Assembly (NCBI GenBank): GCA_023399035.1
Contig: JAEWQX010000090.1
Coordinates: 1-42,813, forward strand
DNA from: Bacillota bacterium
GTDB taxonomy: Bacteria; Bacillota; Clostridia; Clostridiales; Clostridiaceae
Direction: 5' to 3'
DNA: 42,813 bases
Position 1 is the stretch's first letter. Each line of letters opens with the position of its first letter. The notes under the pieces were generated by a model. The model was given only the letters and a program-made list of their open reading frames with translations, did no database searches and was not told where the DNA came from. The position numbers were made by a program, and so were the translations under genes. Shown here piece after piece: positions 10,479 to 18,368 of this stretch.

Positions 10479-11699
10479 TTATGCTATGGATTCAGAATCT
10501 AATTCAGTACTTTCAATAACTGATTCACTAGATTTTGAAGATTTCTTTTGAACGAAATAATCAACTATTAATGCTAGTGCACCATCACCAGTTATATTAG
10601 TAGCAGTACCAAAACTGTCTTGAGCTGAATGAAGTGCTATCATTATAGGCTTTTCTATATCTCCGAATCCGAGCATGCTTTCAAGTAACCCTAAAGCAGC
10701 CATAACTCCGCCTCCAGGAACTCCAGGAGCAGCTACCATTGTAACACCAAGCATTAATATAAACGGCATCATTAAGCCAAATGTAGGAACTTGTCCTTTC
10801 ATTAACATAACCCCGATAGATGTTAACACAAGAGTTATTGTATCACCAGCTAAATGAATAGTAGCACAAAGTGGAATTACTAGATTTGCAACTTCGTCTG
10901 AAACATTGTTATCTTTTACTGAAGCTAAAGTAACAGGAATTGTTGCAGCTGAAGATTGAGTACCAACAGCAGTTAGATATGCTGGAGTCATTGTCTTTAG
11001 CAGCTTTAAAGGATTTTTCTTTCTTAAAGCACCAGCAATTGAGTACTGGCATAATAAATATGCAATTTGCAATGAAAATAATACTACATATACACTTGCA
11101 AAAGATTTTAATGTTGTGAATATCTCACCTGTCAATGTTAATTTTGCAAAGATTGCTCCTATATAAACTGGAACAAGAGGAATTAAAATATTCGAAATAA
11201 CCTTAGAAATAACTGTACTGAATTCATCAAATCCCTTTAAAAGAGAACTATTTTTTATTCTTGAAAGTCCTATTCCAAAAATAAATGCAAAAACTAATGC
11301 TGACATTATATTCAATATAGCAGGAATGTCTATTGTAAAGTATGGGTCTACATTAACATCTGAACTAGATGCTAAACTTGCAGCTGTGATTAATTTTGGC
11401 AATATTGCAGAACCTAAGAAAAATGCTGCTGTACCTGCTACTATAGTTGATATATATGCTAAAACTGTAGTTCCTAAAAGTACTTTGCCTGAGTTCTTAC
11501 CTAGAGTTGCAATTCCTGGAACTATGAATGCAATTATTATTAGTGGAATTACAAATGATAAGAAGCTTCCAAATAATGAACTAAAGGTTGAAAAGATTCT
11601 GACTGGAAAAGTTATATTTGTACTTTTACAAACAAGTCCTAATCCGATTCCAAGTATTAATGCTAAAAAAATACGTTTTATTAAAGATAAATTTTTCAA
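10479..11699 (-). CDS. DAACS-family sodium:amino acid/dicarboxylate symporter
   Basis: Secondary transporter of 406 residues in the GltP/DctA/SstT (glutamate transporter) fold, with about eight membrane helices and two re-entrant hairpins. Visible landmarks are the serine-rich HP1 loop GTQSSAATIP, the HP2 motif VAAPGVPGGG and the last-helix motif NITGD. The TM7 sodium motif NMDGT is HLAGD here. Four residues before the Asn of NITGD, where acidic-substrate carriers such as GltPh have Arg, there is Gly, while the Asp that contacts the amino group (seven before the Asn) is kept. This suggests a neutral substrate, as in SstT, rather than glutamate or dicarboxylate (inference). The start is TTG, placed 7 bases after AGGGGGG. 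Confidence 0.88.
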   Translation of the reverse strand: MKNLSLIKRIFLALILGIGLGLVCKSTNITFPVRIFSTFSSLFGSFLSFVIPLIIIAFIVPGIATLGKNSGKVLLGTTVLAYISTIVAGTAAFFLGSAILPKLITAASLASSSDVNVDPYFTIDIPAILNIMSALVFAFIFGIGLSRIKNSSLLKGFDEFSTVISKVISNILIPLVPVYIGAIFAKLTLTGEIFTTLKSFASVYVVLFSLQIAYLLCQYSIAGALRKKNPLKLLKTMTPAYLTAVGTQSSAATIPVTLASVKDNNVSDEVANLVIPLCATIHLAGDTITLVLTSIGVMLMKGQVPTFGLMMPFILMLGVTMVAAPGVPGGGVMAALGLLESMLGFGDIEKPIMIALHSAQDSFGTATNITGDGALALIVDYFVQKKSSKSSESVIESTELDSESIA

Positions 11700-11761
11700 A
11701 ATTATGCCCCCCTAATTAATATGTACTCATATAGAGAACAAATGTCTATCTGTTAAATACA

Positions 11762-11790
11762 AATATACAGCATAAGATATATTTCGTCAA
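11762..11790 (-). promoter_or_regulatory. Promoter of the symporter gene
   Basis: On the minus strand, TTGACG (11790-11785) and TATATT (11767-11762) are separated by exactly 17 bases, a near-consensus housekeeping promoter. It would start transcription about 55 bases before the TTG start codon. Confidence 0.6.
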
Positions 11791-12001
11791 TACTTAACTG
11801 TAAAAATTTATTAATTATAGTTCTGTATATTTAAAATTAAAATTTATAAAAAATTTTATAATAAAAATTATTTTTCGTGAACATATATTATATATGGAAA
11901 ATTTACGAAAAAAGAATTGTATGTGGTTGTTATAAAACTAACAATATGATATTATGTATTTATGGTATATGGGAAAAAAAGTAAAAAGAGAGGCGTTATT
12001 A
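11791..12001 (+). promoter_or_regulatory. Intergenic region with promoter of the histidine kinase
   Basis: This AT-rich stretch completes the roughly 300-base gap between the symporter and kinase genes. TTGTTA at 11927-11932 and TATTAT at 11950-11955 with a 17-base spacer form a plausible promoter. Its start point near 11962 lies downstream of the first in-frame ATG (11954), which supports the later kinase start. No small gene or RNA structure was recognised in the rest. Confidence 0.5.
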
Positions 12002-12886
12002 ATGGAGTTAATAAAGAGAAATGAACGAGAGCGTAGGAAAGAAAAATTAAAAGAGGAGTTATCAAGCTTATCTAAAGAAAGTATTATAGAAAGATATATG
12101 GATTTATATGAGAATAAAGCTGCACAAGAAGATTTCATTTTAAATATATCTCATGATTTAAGATCTCCATTAAGTGTAATATTAGGCATATTACAATGCT
12201 ATAAAAATGAGTATAATGAACCTAAAATTAAAGAACATATGGATACAATTAAAAGAAACTGCTATAAGATTTTAAAACTTATAAATAATATAATCGACAG
12301 TACAAAATTACAGCAGAAGCATTTTAAAATTAACAGACAGAATATAGATATAATTAATCTAATTGAGTGGAATATTTCTGCAATTGATAAATATGCAAAG
12401 ATGAAAAAAATTTCATTAGTATTTGATACTAATGTTGAGGAATGTGTCATATCAGTTGATATATCTTCTTTTGATAGAATAATAATGAATTTAATATCTA
12501 ATGCAATTAAGTTTTCACCTGAAAATAGCTGTATTTTTATAAATACATGGAAGGAAAAAGACTTCATCACTATTTCTGTTAGAGATGAAGGTATGGGGAT
12601 ACCTAAAAATGAGCAAAAACTAATATTTAATAGATTCATTCAATCAACTAAAAATAATAAAAATGAATATTCAGGAAGTGGTATTGGATTAGATCTTGTC
12701 TCTAATCTTGTAAAAGCACATGGCGGAACTATTGAATTAACAAGCAAAGAAGGTATTGGCAGCGAATTTAGGATTAAAATGCCTATTGTTAAAGTTGCAG
12801 ATGATTCAAATGAAATAACGCATAGTGGTGATTTTAACAGTAAAGTAGATATTTTTGAAGTTGAATTTTCAGATATATATGTATAG
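12002..12886 (+). CDS. Orphan soluble sensor histidine kinase
   Basis: Histidine kinase of about 294 residues made almost entirely of the catalytic core. A short charged coiled-coil-like N-terminus leads into the HisKA H-box (NISHDLRSPLSVI). The HATPase domain follows with an N-box (MNLISNAIKFSP), G1 (VRDEGMGIP), F-box (FNRFIQS) and G2 (GSGIGLDLV). No membrane segment, PAS or other sensor domain is present and no response regulator gene is adjacent. Earlier in-frame ATGs at 11954 and 11969 have no ribosome binding site; AGAGAGG in front of 12002 supports this start. In clostridia, orphan kinases of this general sort can act on Spo0A, but nothing in the sequence proves that here. Confidence 0.88.
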   Translation: MELIKRNERERRKEKLKEELSSLSKESIIERYMDLYENKAAQEDFILNISHDLRSPLSVILGILQCYKNEYNEPKIKEHMDTIKRNCYKILKLINNIIDSTKLQQKHFKINRQNIDIINLIEWNISAIDKYAKMKKISLVFDTNVEECVISVDISSFDRIIMNLISNAIKFSPENSCIFINTWKEKDFITISVRDEGMGIPKNEQKLIFNRFIQSTKNNKNEYSGSGIGLDLVSNLVKAHGGTIELTSKEGIGSEFRIKMPIVKVADDSNEITHSGDFNSKVDIFEVEFSDIYV

Positions 12887-12907
12887 TATAGATATTTAAG
12901 TAGCAGA

Positions 12908-12994
12908 GATTAAAAGTAATATAAACATATATTTTTTAAGAATTAGATTTCAATACTAATTATCGATGATTAACTAAACATATTACTTTTAATC
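12908..12994 (+). terminator. Long inverted repeat after the histidine kinase, possible terminator
   Basis: A perfect 15-bp inverted repeat (GATTAAAAGTAATAT at 12908-12922, its complement at 12980-12994) flanks a 57-base AT-rich loop and is followed by a T-rich tract. It may be an unusual terminator for the kinase gene or the ends of a small non-coding element. Confidence 0.4.
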
Positions 12995-13046
12995 TTATAT
13001 TTTTTATATAAAATATATTACTTTTCTATTTAAGTGAATTATAATC

Positions 13047-13075
13047 TTGATTATTATATTATCATGTGATAATAT
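13047..13075 (+). promoter_or_regulatory. tRNA-Arg promoter with overlapping palindrome
   Basis: TTGATT (13047-13052) and TAATAT (13070-13075) with a 17-base spacer place a start point near 13082, just before the tRNA. A perfect 9-bp inverted repeat with a 2-base centre (ATATTATCA at 13056-13064, TGATAATAT at 13067-13075) covers the spacer and the whole -10. Confidence 0.5.
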
Positions 13076-13098
13076 AAAGTTGTTGTTAAATTTCATAT

Positions 13099-13173
13099 GG
13101 AGCGTTAGTTAAACGGATATAACTTACCGCTACGGACGGTACATTGAGGGTTCGATTCCTTCACGCTCTGCCA
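13099..13173 (+). tRNA. tRNA-Arg (anticodon ACG)
   Basis: A complete 75-base cloverleaf can be drawn. The acceptor stem GGAGCGT pairs with ACGCTCT (first pair G-T). The D-stem is GTTA/TAAC. The anticodon stem TACCG/CGGTA carries loop CTACGGA, giving anticodon ACG, which becomes ICG and reads CGT/CGC/CGA. The variable loop is 4 bases. The T-arm is GAGGG TTCGATT CCTTC, and discriminator G with encoded CCA end at 13173. It is isolated from other tRNA genes and followed by a strong terminator. Confidence 0.95.
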
Positions 13174-13183
13174 TTTATTATTG

Positions 13184-13216
13184 AAAAGGCTTAATTCAAA
13201 TGAATTAAGCCTTTTA
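13184..13216 (+). terminator. Terminator of tRNA-Arg
   Basis: Near-perfect palindrome: AAAAGGCTTAATTCA at 13184-13198 and TGAATTAAGCCTTTT at 13201-13215, starting ten bases after the tRNA CCA end and followed by a T-rich stretch. Confidence 0.8.
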
Positions 13217-13376
13217 ATGTTTTATTTTATATTCTGCTGAATTAATATACTTAGTATTATTAATTCCCTACATTTTTAATAAATAATATAAAAACTAATA
13301 TATGTTACACATAATACATAATTTAGAGGATAAATTAACATTAGATATTAAATTACGTTTTGATATGGAGAATATT

Positions 13377-14510
13377 ATGGATAGAATATTGGTTAATTTA
13401 TTTGACAGACATAATCAGGGGAGTATGCTTGCTATAGATAAATTAAATCCTGATAAAGTTATTTACATAGTTGATAATGAAACTGTTGATTTATTTAAGG
13501 AAATCAAGTCATTTGAGGAAAAGATTTATCCTAAAATAAATTTTGAAAGCTATGTTATTGATGAGGAAAATATTTATGAAATAAAAAACATATTAGGTCA
13601 TTTAAATATTAAAGAGACAATAATCAATGTTACAGGCGGGAGAAGAATTCATTCCTTAGTATTATTAAGTGAAGCCTTAAGTTTAGGATTCAAGACAGTT
13701 TATTTTGATGTTGTAAATAAATGTGTATATGAATTTGGAAGGAATATTAATAAAAAGAATTTTGAATTTAAGGATTTAAGTATCAATAACATGCTTAAAT
13801 TGACGGGTACAAATTTAATAACTGATTCTACAACATTAAGCCAAAAGAGTGATATAGTATCTCTGACTAAAAAAATATATGAAAACCTTAATGTATGGTA
13901 TAAGTATAAAAAAAGATTATATGATAACAGCATTTTTATTCATGATTTCTATAATACTGATAAAATCTTCATAAGATTAGATAATTTAACTTCAGAGGAA
14001 AAGAGGATATTAAATTCATGCTTAATATATCTAAAAGATATAGGGGGAATATATTACAGAAATATACTGAATGAAATAGAAGTAAGGTTTTTAAATGATT
14101 ATTTGAAAGGATTTATCTTTAAAAGTGGAACATGGCTTGAAGTACTGACTAACATAATTGTAAGAGAAATTACTGAGGTTGATGAAGTTAAAAGCGGTGT
14201 TATTTTTTTATGGAAAGAATGCAATAGGAATGTTAGGAATGAACTAGATGTTCTTGCAGTAAAAGACTCAGTATTTATATGTATTTCATGCAAGGATAGT
14301 GAGAAATATGATGAAGATGCCTTAAATGAGCTTGAAGTTTACAGCACAAGGCTTGGTGGAAGTACAGTGAAAAAAATTCTTGTAGCAACAAAGCTTCCAT
14401 GTAAGCAGTGCGTCGTTGAAAGAGCAAAAGCTATGAAAATAAGTCTTATTATATTAGATAAGGATATTAATAAATTTAGAAACTCAATTAAAAATGCAAT
14501 TTTAAATTAA
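13377..14510 (+). CDS. Card1/Can2-like CARF-domain nuclease (DUF1887)
   Basis: Predicted cyclic-oligoadenylate-activated nuclease of 377 residues. The start (MDRILVNLFDRHNQGSML) matches the first strand of the DUF1887/Card1 CARF domain, and GGAG lies 6 bases before this ATG. The longer reading from 13302 lacks a ribosome binding site. The CARF ligand loop is TGGRR (T86-R89) followed by a helix (IHSLVLLSEAL). The C-terminal PD-(D/E)xK domain shows E255 (GTWLEVL), D291 (NELDVLAV) and K306 in ISCKDS; where the textbook motif has E-x-K there is S304-C-K306. In type III CRISPR systems such enzymes cut nucleic acid when bound to cA4 or cA6. No cas gene or CRISPR array is in this window, so the gene is solitary, between a tRNA and psd. 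Assignment to family is firm; activity and activator are inference. Confidence 0.85.
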   Translation: MDRILVNLFDRHNQGSMLAIDKLNPDKVIYIVDNETVDLFKEIKSFEEKIYPKINFESYVIDEENIYEIKNILGHLNIKETIINVTGGRRIHSLVLLSEALSLGFKTVYFDVVNKCVYEFGRNINKKNFEFKDLSINNMLKLTGTNLITDSTTLSQKSDIVSLTKKIYENLNVWYKYKKRLYDNSIFIHDFYNTDKIFIRLDNLTSEEKRILNSCLIYLKDIGGIYYRNILNEIEVRFLNDYLKGFIFKSGTWLEVLTNIIVREITEVDEVKSGVIFLWKECNRNVRNELDVLAVKDSVFICISCKDSEKYDEDALNELEVYSTRLGGSTVKKILVATKLPCKQCVVERAKAMKISLIILDKDINKFRNSIKNAILN

Positions 14511-14543
14511 TTCACAAGTTTTATTGTGTATGTGGTAAATACA

Positions 14544-14604
14544 AAGATTAGAATTTAGAGAGATTCTATCAATGCATAAATATATAAATCTAAATTCTAA
14601 TCTT
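14544..14604. terminator. Inverted repeat between convergent CARF nuclease and psd genes
   Basis: A perfect 16-bp inverted repeat (14544-14559 with 14589-14604, AAGATTAGAATTTAGA and complement) around a 29-base loop. T-runs are weak on both sides, but the position between convergent genes fits a shared terminator. Confidence 0.55.
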
Positions 14605-14635
14605 ATAGCAAATTACTAACAATATTCAATTTTAA

Positions 14636-15529
14636 TTATTTATTTATCTTTCTTCCAATATGTTCACCTAAGCGGATTTTACATTCGAAACCTATTTTAG
14701 ACTGCTCTAAAATATCATCATCAATCTTAACTTTATCTTTTTCAAAGAATAAAATCGTAGTGGATCCTCCAAATTTAAAATATCCCTTTTCATCACCTTT
14801 TTTGACCGCCTTATCAGGAGAATATGTCTGAATTATTGATCCAACACAAGTTGCACCAACCTCAATAGTCAAGATATCACCAAAATTATCAGAGTGTAAT
14901 ATGGACCATTCTCTTTTATTTTCGCAGAAAAGCTTTGGAATATTGTTCAGAGCAATTGGATTAACAGAGTAATAGTGCCCTTTTATAGCATGAGTTTTTG
15001 TTGGTATTCCTGAGTCTACAAAATGAAACCTATGATAATCTGTTGGACATAGTCTTAAAATAATACACACACCTTCAGAGTACTTTTCAGCAATAGAATC
15101 ATCGTTGATAAGTTCTTTTAGACTGTAAGTCATACCTTTTATCTGAACTAGACTTTCTAAATTAATATTTTCATATGCAGTAAGTCTTCCATCTCCAGGG
15201 GAAATTAGTATATTAGGATTCTTATCTATTGGTCTTGCTTCGCTGGTAAGCTTTCTGATAAAGAAATCATTAAATGATTTAAATTCATCTATATTTTTTT
15301 GTGCTAAAGTCATATCTATATTGAAATCTTCCACAAATGATTTTATCTTTTTTGAGCTTATCTTTGTATCACAGTACATTCCATAAAGTTTAGAAAAAAT
15401 CTTTCTTTTAGCAAGCAGTTCAGTTATGTTCTTTCCAATAGGAGACTCGTATGTCCATTCAATATATTTCTTTCCTGCTATAAGCTCTTCCTCATAAGAT
15501 TTTATCTTTCTATCATAAACTTGAATCAT
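14636..15529 (-). CDS. psd: Phosphatidylserine decarboxylase proenzyme
   Basis: Converts phosphatidylserine to phosphatidylethanolamine at the membrane; 297 residues. The family motifs are present: FNDFFIRKLTSEARPI, SPGDGRLTAYE (catalytic Asp), CPTDYHRFHF (catalytic His), VGATCVGSI, and the self-cleavage site FGGST near the C-terminus, where the Ser becomes the pyruvoyl group of the alpha chain. The second of two possible starts was chosen (ATG, MIQVYDRKIKSYEEE) because clostridial homologues begin with a similar MIxxYNR segment; a TTG lies five codons upstream, and neither start has a clear ribosome binding site. No pssA gene is adjacent. A hairpin sits directly in front of the start (separate entry). 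Confidence 0.93.
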   Translation of the reverse strand: MIQVYDRKIKSYEEELIAGKKYIEWTYESPIGKNITELLAKRKIFSKLYGMYCDTKISSKKIKSFVEDFNIDMTLAQKNIDEFKSFNDFFIRKLTSEARPIDKNPNILISPGDGRLTAYENINLESLVQIKGMTYSLKELINDDSIAEKYSEGVCIILRLCPTDYHRFHFVDSGIPTKTHAIKGHYYSVNPIALNNIPKLFCENKREWSILHSDNFGDILTIEVGATCVGSIIQTYSPDKAVKKGDEKGYFKFGGSTTILFFEKDKVKIDDDILEQSKIGFECKIRLGEHIGRKINK

Positions 15530-15539
15530 AAAAAAATCT

Positions 15540-15584
15540 GCCAAGCATTATAAAAGAATTACTTTTATAAGTCATTAGTCTGGC
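15540..15584 (-). promoter_or_regulatory. Hairpin in the psd mRNA leader
   Basis: Read on the minus strand, TTATAAAAG-TAATT-CTTTTATAA forms a 9-bp stem, enclosed by an outer GCCA/TGGC pairing. It is followed by AGATTTTTTT, and the psd ATG comes immediately after. It resembles a weak intrinsic terminator or translation-control hairpin covering the region where a ribosome binding site would be. Confidence 0.4.
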
Positions 15585-15815
15585 GATTATCCTCCATTTC
15601 TTAATTAATATACCTATAGTTTATATTAATTTTATCATAAATAATATAAATATCAAAAATTCTTTAGTTAAGCTTAGTTTTGCTCTAATTTTAAAAAATA
15701 TTATAATTTGATATTTTTTATTAAAGTTATAAAATGATGATATAGTTTCTTTTGTACTAAATAGTGTATAATAAGACTATTAGAGCATAGCATATAGAAA
15801 AAGAGGCGATAAATT

Positions 15816-16388
15816 ATGAATAGAACTAAGAGGTTAATATTTGATTCTGCTATCAGAATATTTTCAGATTGCGGATATAGAGGCGCTACAATGGATGACA
15901 TTGCTTCAAATGCAGGTCTGGCAAAGGGAACATTATATTATCATTTTACAAGTAAAGAAGAGATATTTAACTTTATCGTTGAAGAAGGAATTCAGATACT
16001 GCAGAATCAAGTTCTAGAAGTTCAAAAAGAAGAAATTGGTCCTATAGAAAAACTAGTAAAAATAAGTGAGATTCAATTAAGATTTCTTTATGGATATACG
16101 GACTTCTTTAAAGTTGTTATGAGTCAGTTGTGGGGAAATGAAAAGAGGCAGGATGAACTGCGCCAAAAGATACGAGTATATATAAAGGAAATTGAAGTCA
16201 ACATAAAAGAAGCTATGAATGAAGGTAAAATAGAAAGCGATGATTCAGAGCTTATGGCTTATCAATTCTTTGGTGCTCTATGTACAGCAGCGATATACGA
16301 ATCTATTCACATAGAAAAGATAGATTTAGATAACATAATAAGAAAAACTGTTGAATTTACGCTTAAAGGATTAGGAATACAATCATAA
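15816..16388 (+). CDS. TetR/AcrR family transcriptional regulator
   Basis: DNA-binding repressor-type protein of 190 residues. The N-terminal TetR helix-turn-helix is clear: IFSDCGYRGATMDDIASNAG then LAKGTLYYHFTSKEEIF (about residues 10-50). The C-terminal half is a divergent ligand-binding domain. The ATG follows AGAGGCG. A TATAAT at 15767-15772 is its likely -10, and a small inverted repeat (AATAGT at 15760-15765, ACTATT at 15776-15781) overlaps it and could be an autoregulatory operator. It is divergent from psd and is followed by its own terminator before hydA, so its targets may be itself, psd, or genes elsewhere; the ligand is unknown. Confidence 0.9.
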   Translation: MNRTKRLIFDSAIRIFSDCGYRGATMDDIASNAGLAKGTLYYHFTSKEEIFNFIVEEGIQILQNQVLEVQKEEIGPIEKLVKISEIQLRFLYGYTDFFKVVMSQLWGNEKRQDELRQKIRVYIKEIEVNIKEAMNEGKIESDDSELMAYQFFGALCTAAIYESIHIEKIDLDNIIRKTVEFTLKGLGIQS

Positions 16389-16407
16389 GTTTAATAAGAT
16401 ATAAAAT

Positions 16408-16446
16408 GGAGATGCATAAATAATATGCTTATCTCCTTATTTTTTG
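16408..16446 (+). terminator. Terminator of the tetR-type gene
   Basis: GGAGAT (16408-16413) pairs with ATCTCC (16431-16436), with an inner CATA/TATG extension, followed by TTATTTTTT. Confidence 0.75.
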
Positions 16447-16553
16447 AATTTTACACAAAAATAATATAATAATATATTACAGTAATATGAATTATGGTAA
16501 AATATATACTGTTATTACAAAAAAAATAGTAGTGTGTATGGAGGAATTTATCA

Positions 16554-18272
16554 ATGATAAATTTAATTATTGATGACAAAAATGTTCAAGTACCAGAAGG
16601 TACAACTATCATTCAAGCTGCGCTAGACAATGGAATCGATGTACCATCATTATGTTACTTAAAAGAATGTTCAAATGTTGGTAAATGTGGTGTATGTGCA
16701 GTAGAAGTTGAAGGAAAGAAAGCTCTTTCACTTGCATGTTTAACAAAAGTAGAAGAAGGTATGGTTGTAAGAACTAATACTGAAGCAACACAAGAAAGAG
16801 TAAAGATGAGAGTGGCTGCTTTACTTGACAAACATGAATTCAAATGTGGACCATGTCCTAGAAGAGAGACATGTGAATTCTTAAAATTAGTAATTAAAAC
16901 AAAGGCTAAAGCAAACAAGCCATTTTTACCAGCTGATAAGACAGAATTCTTAGACGAAAGAAGTAAATCAATAACAATTGACAGAAGTAAATGTGTCTTA
17001 TGCGGCAGATGTGTAGCAGCATGTAAAGAAAAGACTGGAACTGGAAATATCGAAATTGTAGGTAAAGGTTCAGAAAGAAAGGTACAAGCTGTTGAAGGTA
17101 AATGTTTTGATGAGACAAATTGTTTATTATGTGGTCAATGCGTAGCTGCATGTCCTGTTGCGGCATTATCTGAAAAGCCACACATAGATAGAGTTAAAGA
17201 AGCTTTAGAAGATCCAGCTAAACATGTAATAGTTGCTATGGCTCCAGCAGTGAGAGCAGCTATGGGTGAATTATTTAAAATGGGATATGGAGTAGATGTT
17301 ACAGGTAAATTATATGCTTCATTAAGACAATTAGGATTTGATAAAGTATTCGATATCAATTTTGGTGCTGATATGACAATAATGGAAGAAGCAACTGAAT
17401 TTATAGAAAGAGTTAAGAATAACGGACCTTTTCCAATGTTTACATCATGCTGTCCTGCATGGGTTAGACAAGCAGAAAATTATTATCCTGAACTTTTAGG
17501 AAATTTATCTTCAGCTAAATCACCACAACAGATATTTGGTACAGCAAGTAAAACATATTATCCAACAGTATCTGGATTAGATCCAAAGAGCATATTTACA
17601 GTAACAATAATGCCTTGTACTGCTAAGAAATATGAAGCTGACAGACCAGAAATGGAAAACGAAGGCTTAAGAAATATAGATGCTGTTTTAACTACAAGAG
17701 AATTAGCTAAAATGATTAAGGATTCCAAGATTAACTTTGCACAATTAGAAGATGAACAAGCTGATCCAGCAATGGGAGAATACACTGGTGCTGGTGTTAT
17801 CTTTGGTGCTACAGGCGGAGTTATGGAAGCCGCGCTTAGAACAGCTAAGGATTTTGTAGAAGATAAGGATTTAACTGATATAGAATATAAACAAGTAAGA
17901 GGATTAGATGGAATTAAAGAAGCTACAGTTGAAATTGGCGGACAAAACTACAATATTGCTGTAGTTAACGGTTCTTCTAACTTAACTAAATTTGTAGAAA
18001 GCGGAGATATGGATAAATATCACTTTGTAGAAGTTATGGCTTGTCCGGGAGGATGTGTAAATGGTGGAGGTCAGCCACATGTTGCATCTAAAGAAAGGGA
18101 TAAAGCGAATATAAAGGAAGTAAGAGCATCTGTTTTATACAATCAGGATAAAAATGCTGTAAAGAGAAAATCACATAAAAATGAAGCATTAATGAAGATG
18201 TATACTGAATATATGGGAATGCCTGGTGATCATAAGGCTCATGAGTTATTACATTTAACATATAATAAATAA
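16554..18272 (+). CDS. hydA: [FeFe]-hydrogenase, monomeric, ferredoxin-linked
   Basis: Cytosolic hydrogenase that evolves H2 from reduced ferredoxin during fermentation; 572 residues, matching the long clostridial HydA/CpI form. Domain order is: an N-terminal [2Fe-2S] ferredoxin domain (Cys residues between about 34 and 62), the His-Cys cluster site (HEFKCGPCPRRETC), two [4Fe-4S] sites (CVLCGRCVAAC and CLLCGQCVAAC), then the H-cluster domain. The H-cluster motifs are intact: TSCCPAW (C299, C300), MPCTAKK (C355) and MACPGGCVNGGGQP (C497, C501). The ATG follows GGAGG with AT-rich spacing. It is monocistronic, with its own terminator. No maturase genes (hydE, hydF, hydG) are in the window. Confidence 0.97.
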   Translation: MINLIIDDKNVQVPEGTTIIQAALDNGIDVPSLCYLKECSNVGKCGVCAVEVEGKKALSLACLTKVEEGMVVRTNTEATQERVKMRVAALLDKHEFKCGPCPRRETCEFLKLVIKTKAKANKPFLPADKTEFLDERSKSITIDRSKCVLCGRCVAACKEKTGTGNIEIVGKGSERKVQAVEGKCFDETNCLLCGQCVAACPVAALSEKPHIDRVKEALEDPAKHVIVAMAPAVRAAMGELFKMGYGVDVTGKLYASLRQLGFDKVFDINFGADMTIMEEATEFIERVKNNGPFPMFTSCCPAWVRQAENYYPELLGNLSSAKSPQQIFGTASKTYYPTVSGLDPKSIFTVTIMPCTAKKYEADRPEMENEGLRNIDAVLTTRELAKMIKDSKINFAQLEDEQADPAMGEYTGAGVIFGATGGVMEAALRTAKDFVEDKDLTDIEYKQVRGLDGIKEATVEIGGQNYNIAVVNGSSNLTKFVESGDMDKYHFVEVMACPGGCVNGGGQPHVASKERDKANIKEVRASVLYNQDKNAVKRKSHKNEALMKMYTEYMGMPGDHKAHELLHLTYNK

Positions 18273-18302
18273 GAATTAATAAAAGAAACATTTATTTAAA
18301 TA

Positions 18303-18346
18303 AAAAGTATAGTTTATAGATATTTTTCTATAAATTATACTTTTTT
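18303..18346 (+). terminator. Terminator of hydA
   Basis: Long stem (AAAAGTATA...TATAGA with TCTATA...TATACTTTT) starting about 30 bases after the hydA stop and ending in six T. Confidence 0.85.
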
Positions 18347-18368
18347 GTATTTTTAAATTAACAATTAT

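Noticed and set aside
11735..11755. LexA-like GAAC-AAAT-GTCT near the symporter gene
   Set aside because: The second half-site does not match GTTC/T, and the symporter is not an expected SOS gene.
11954..12001. Longer N-terminus of the histidine kinase from ATG at 11954
   Set aside because: The predicted promoter starts transcription near 11962, and no ribosome binding site precedes 11954; AGAGAGG supports 12002.
13302..13376. Longer N-terminus of the CARF nuclease from ATG at 13302
   Set aside because: No ribosome binding site precedes it, and the extra 25 residues come before the normal first strand of the CARF domain; GGAG is well placed for the ATG at 13377.
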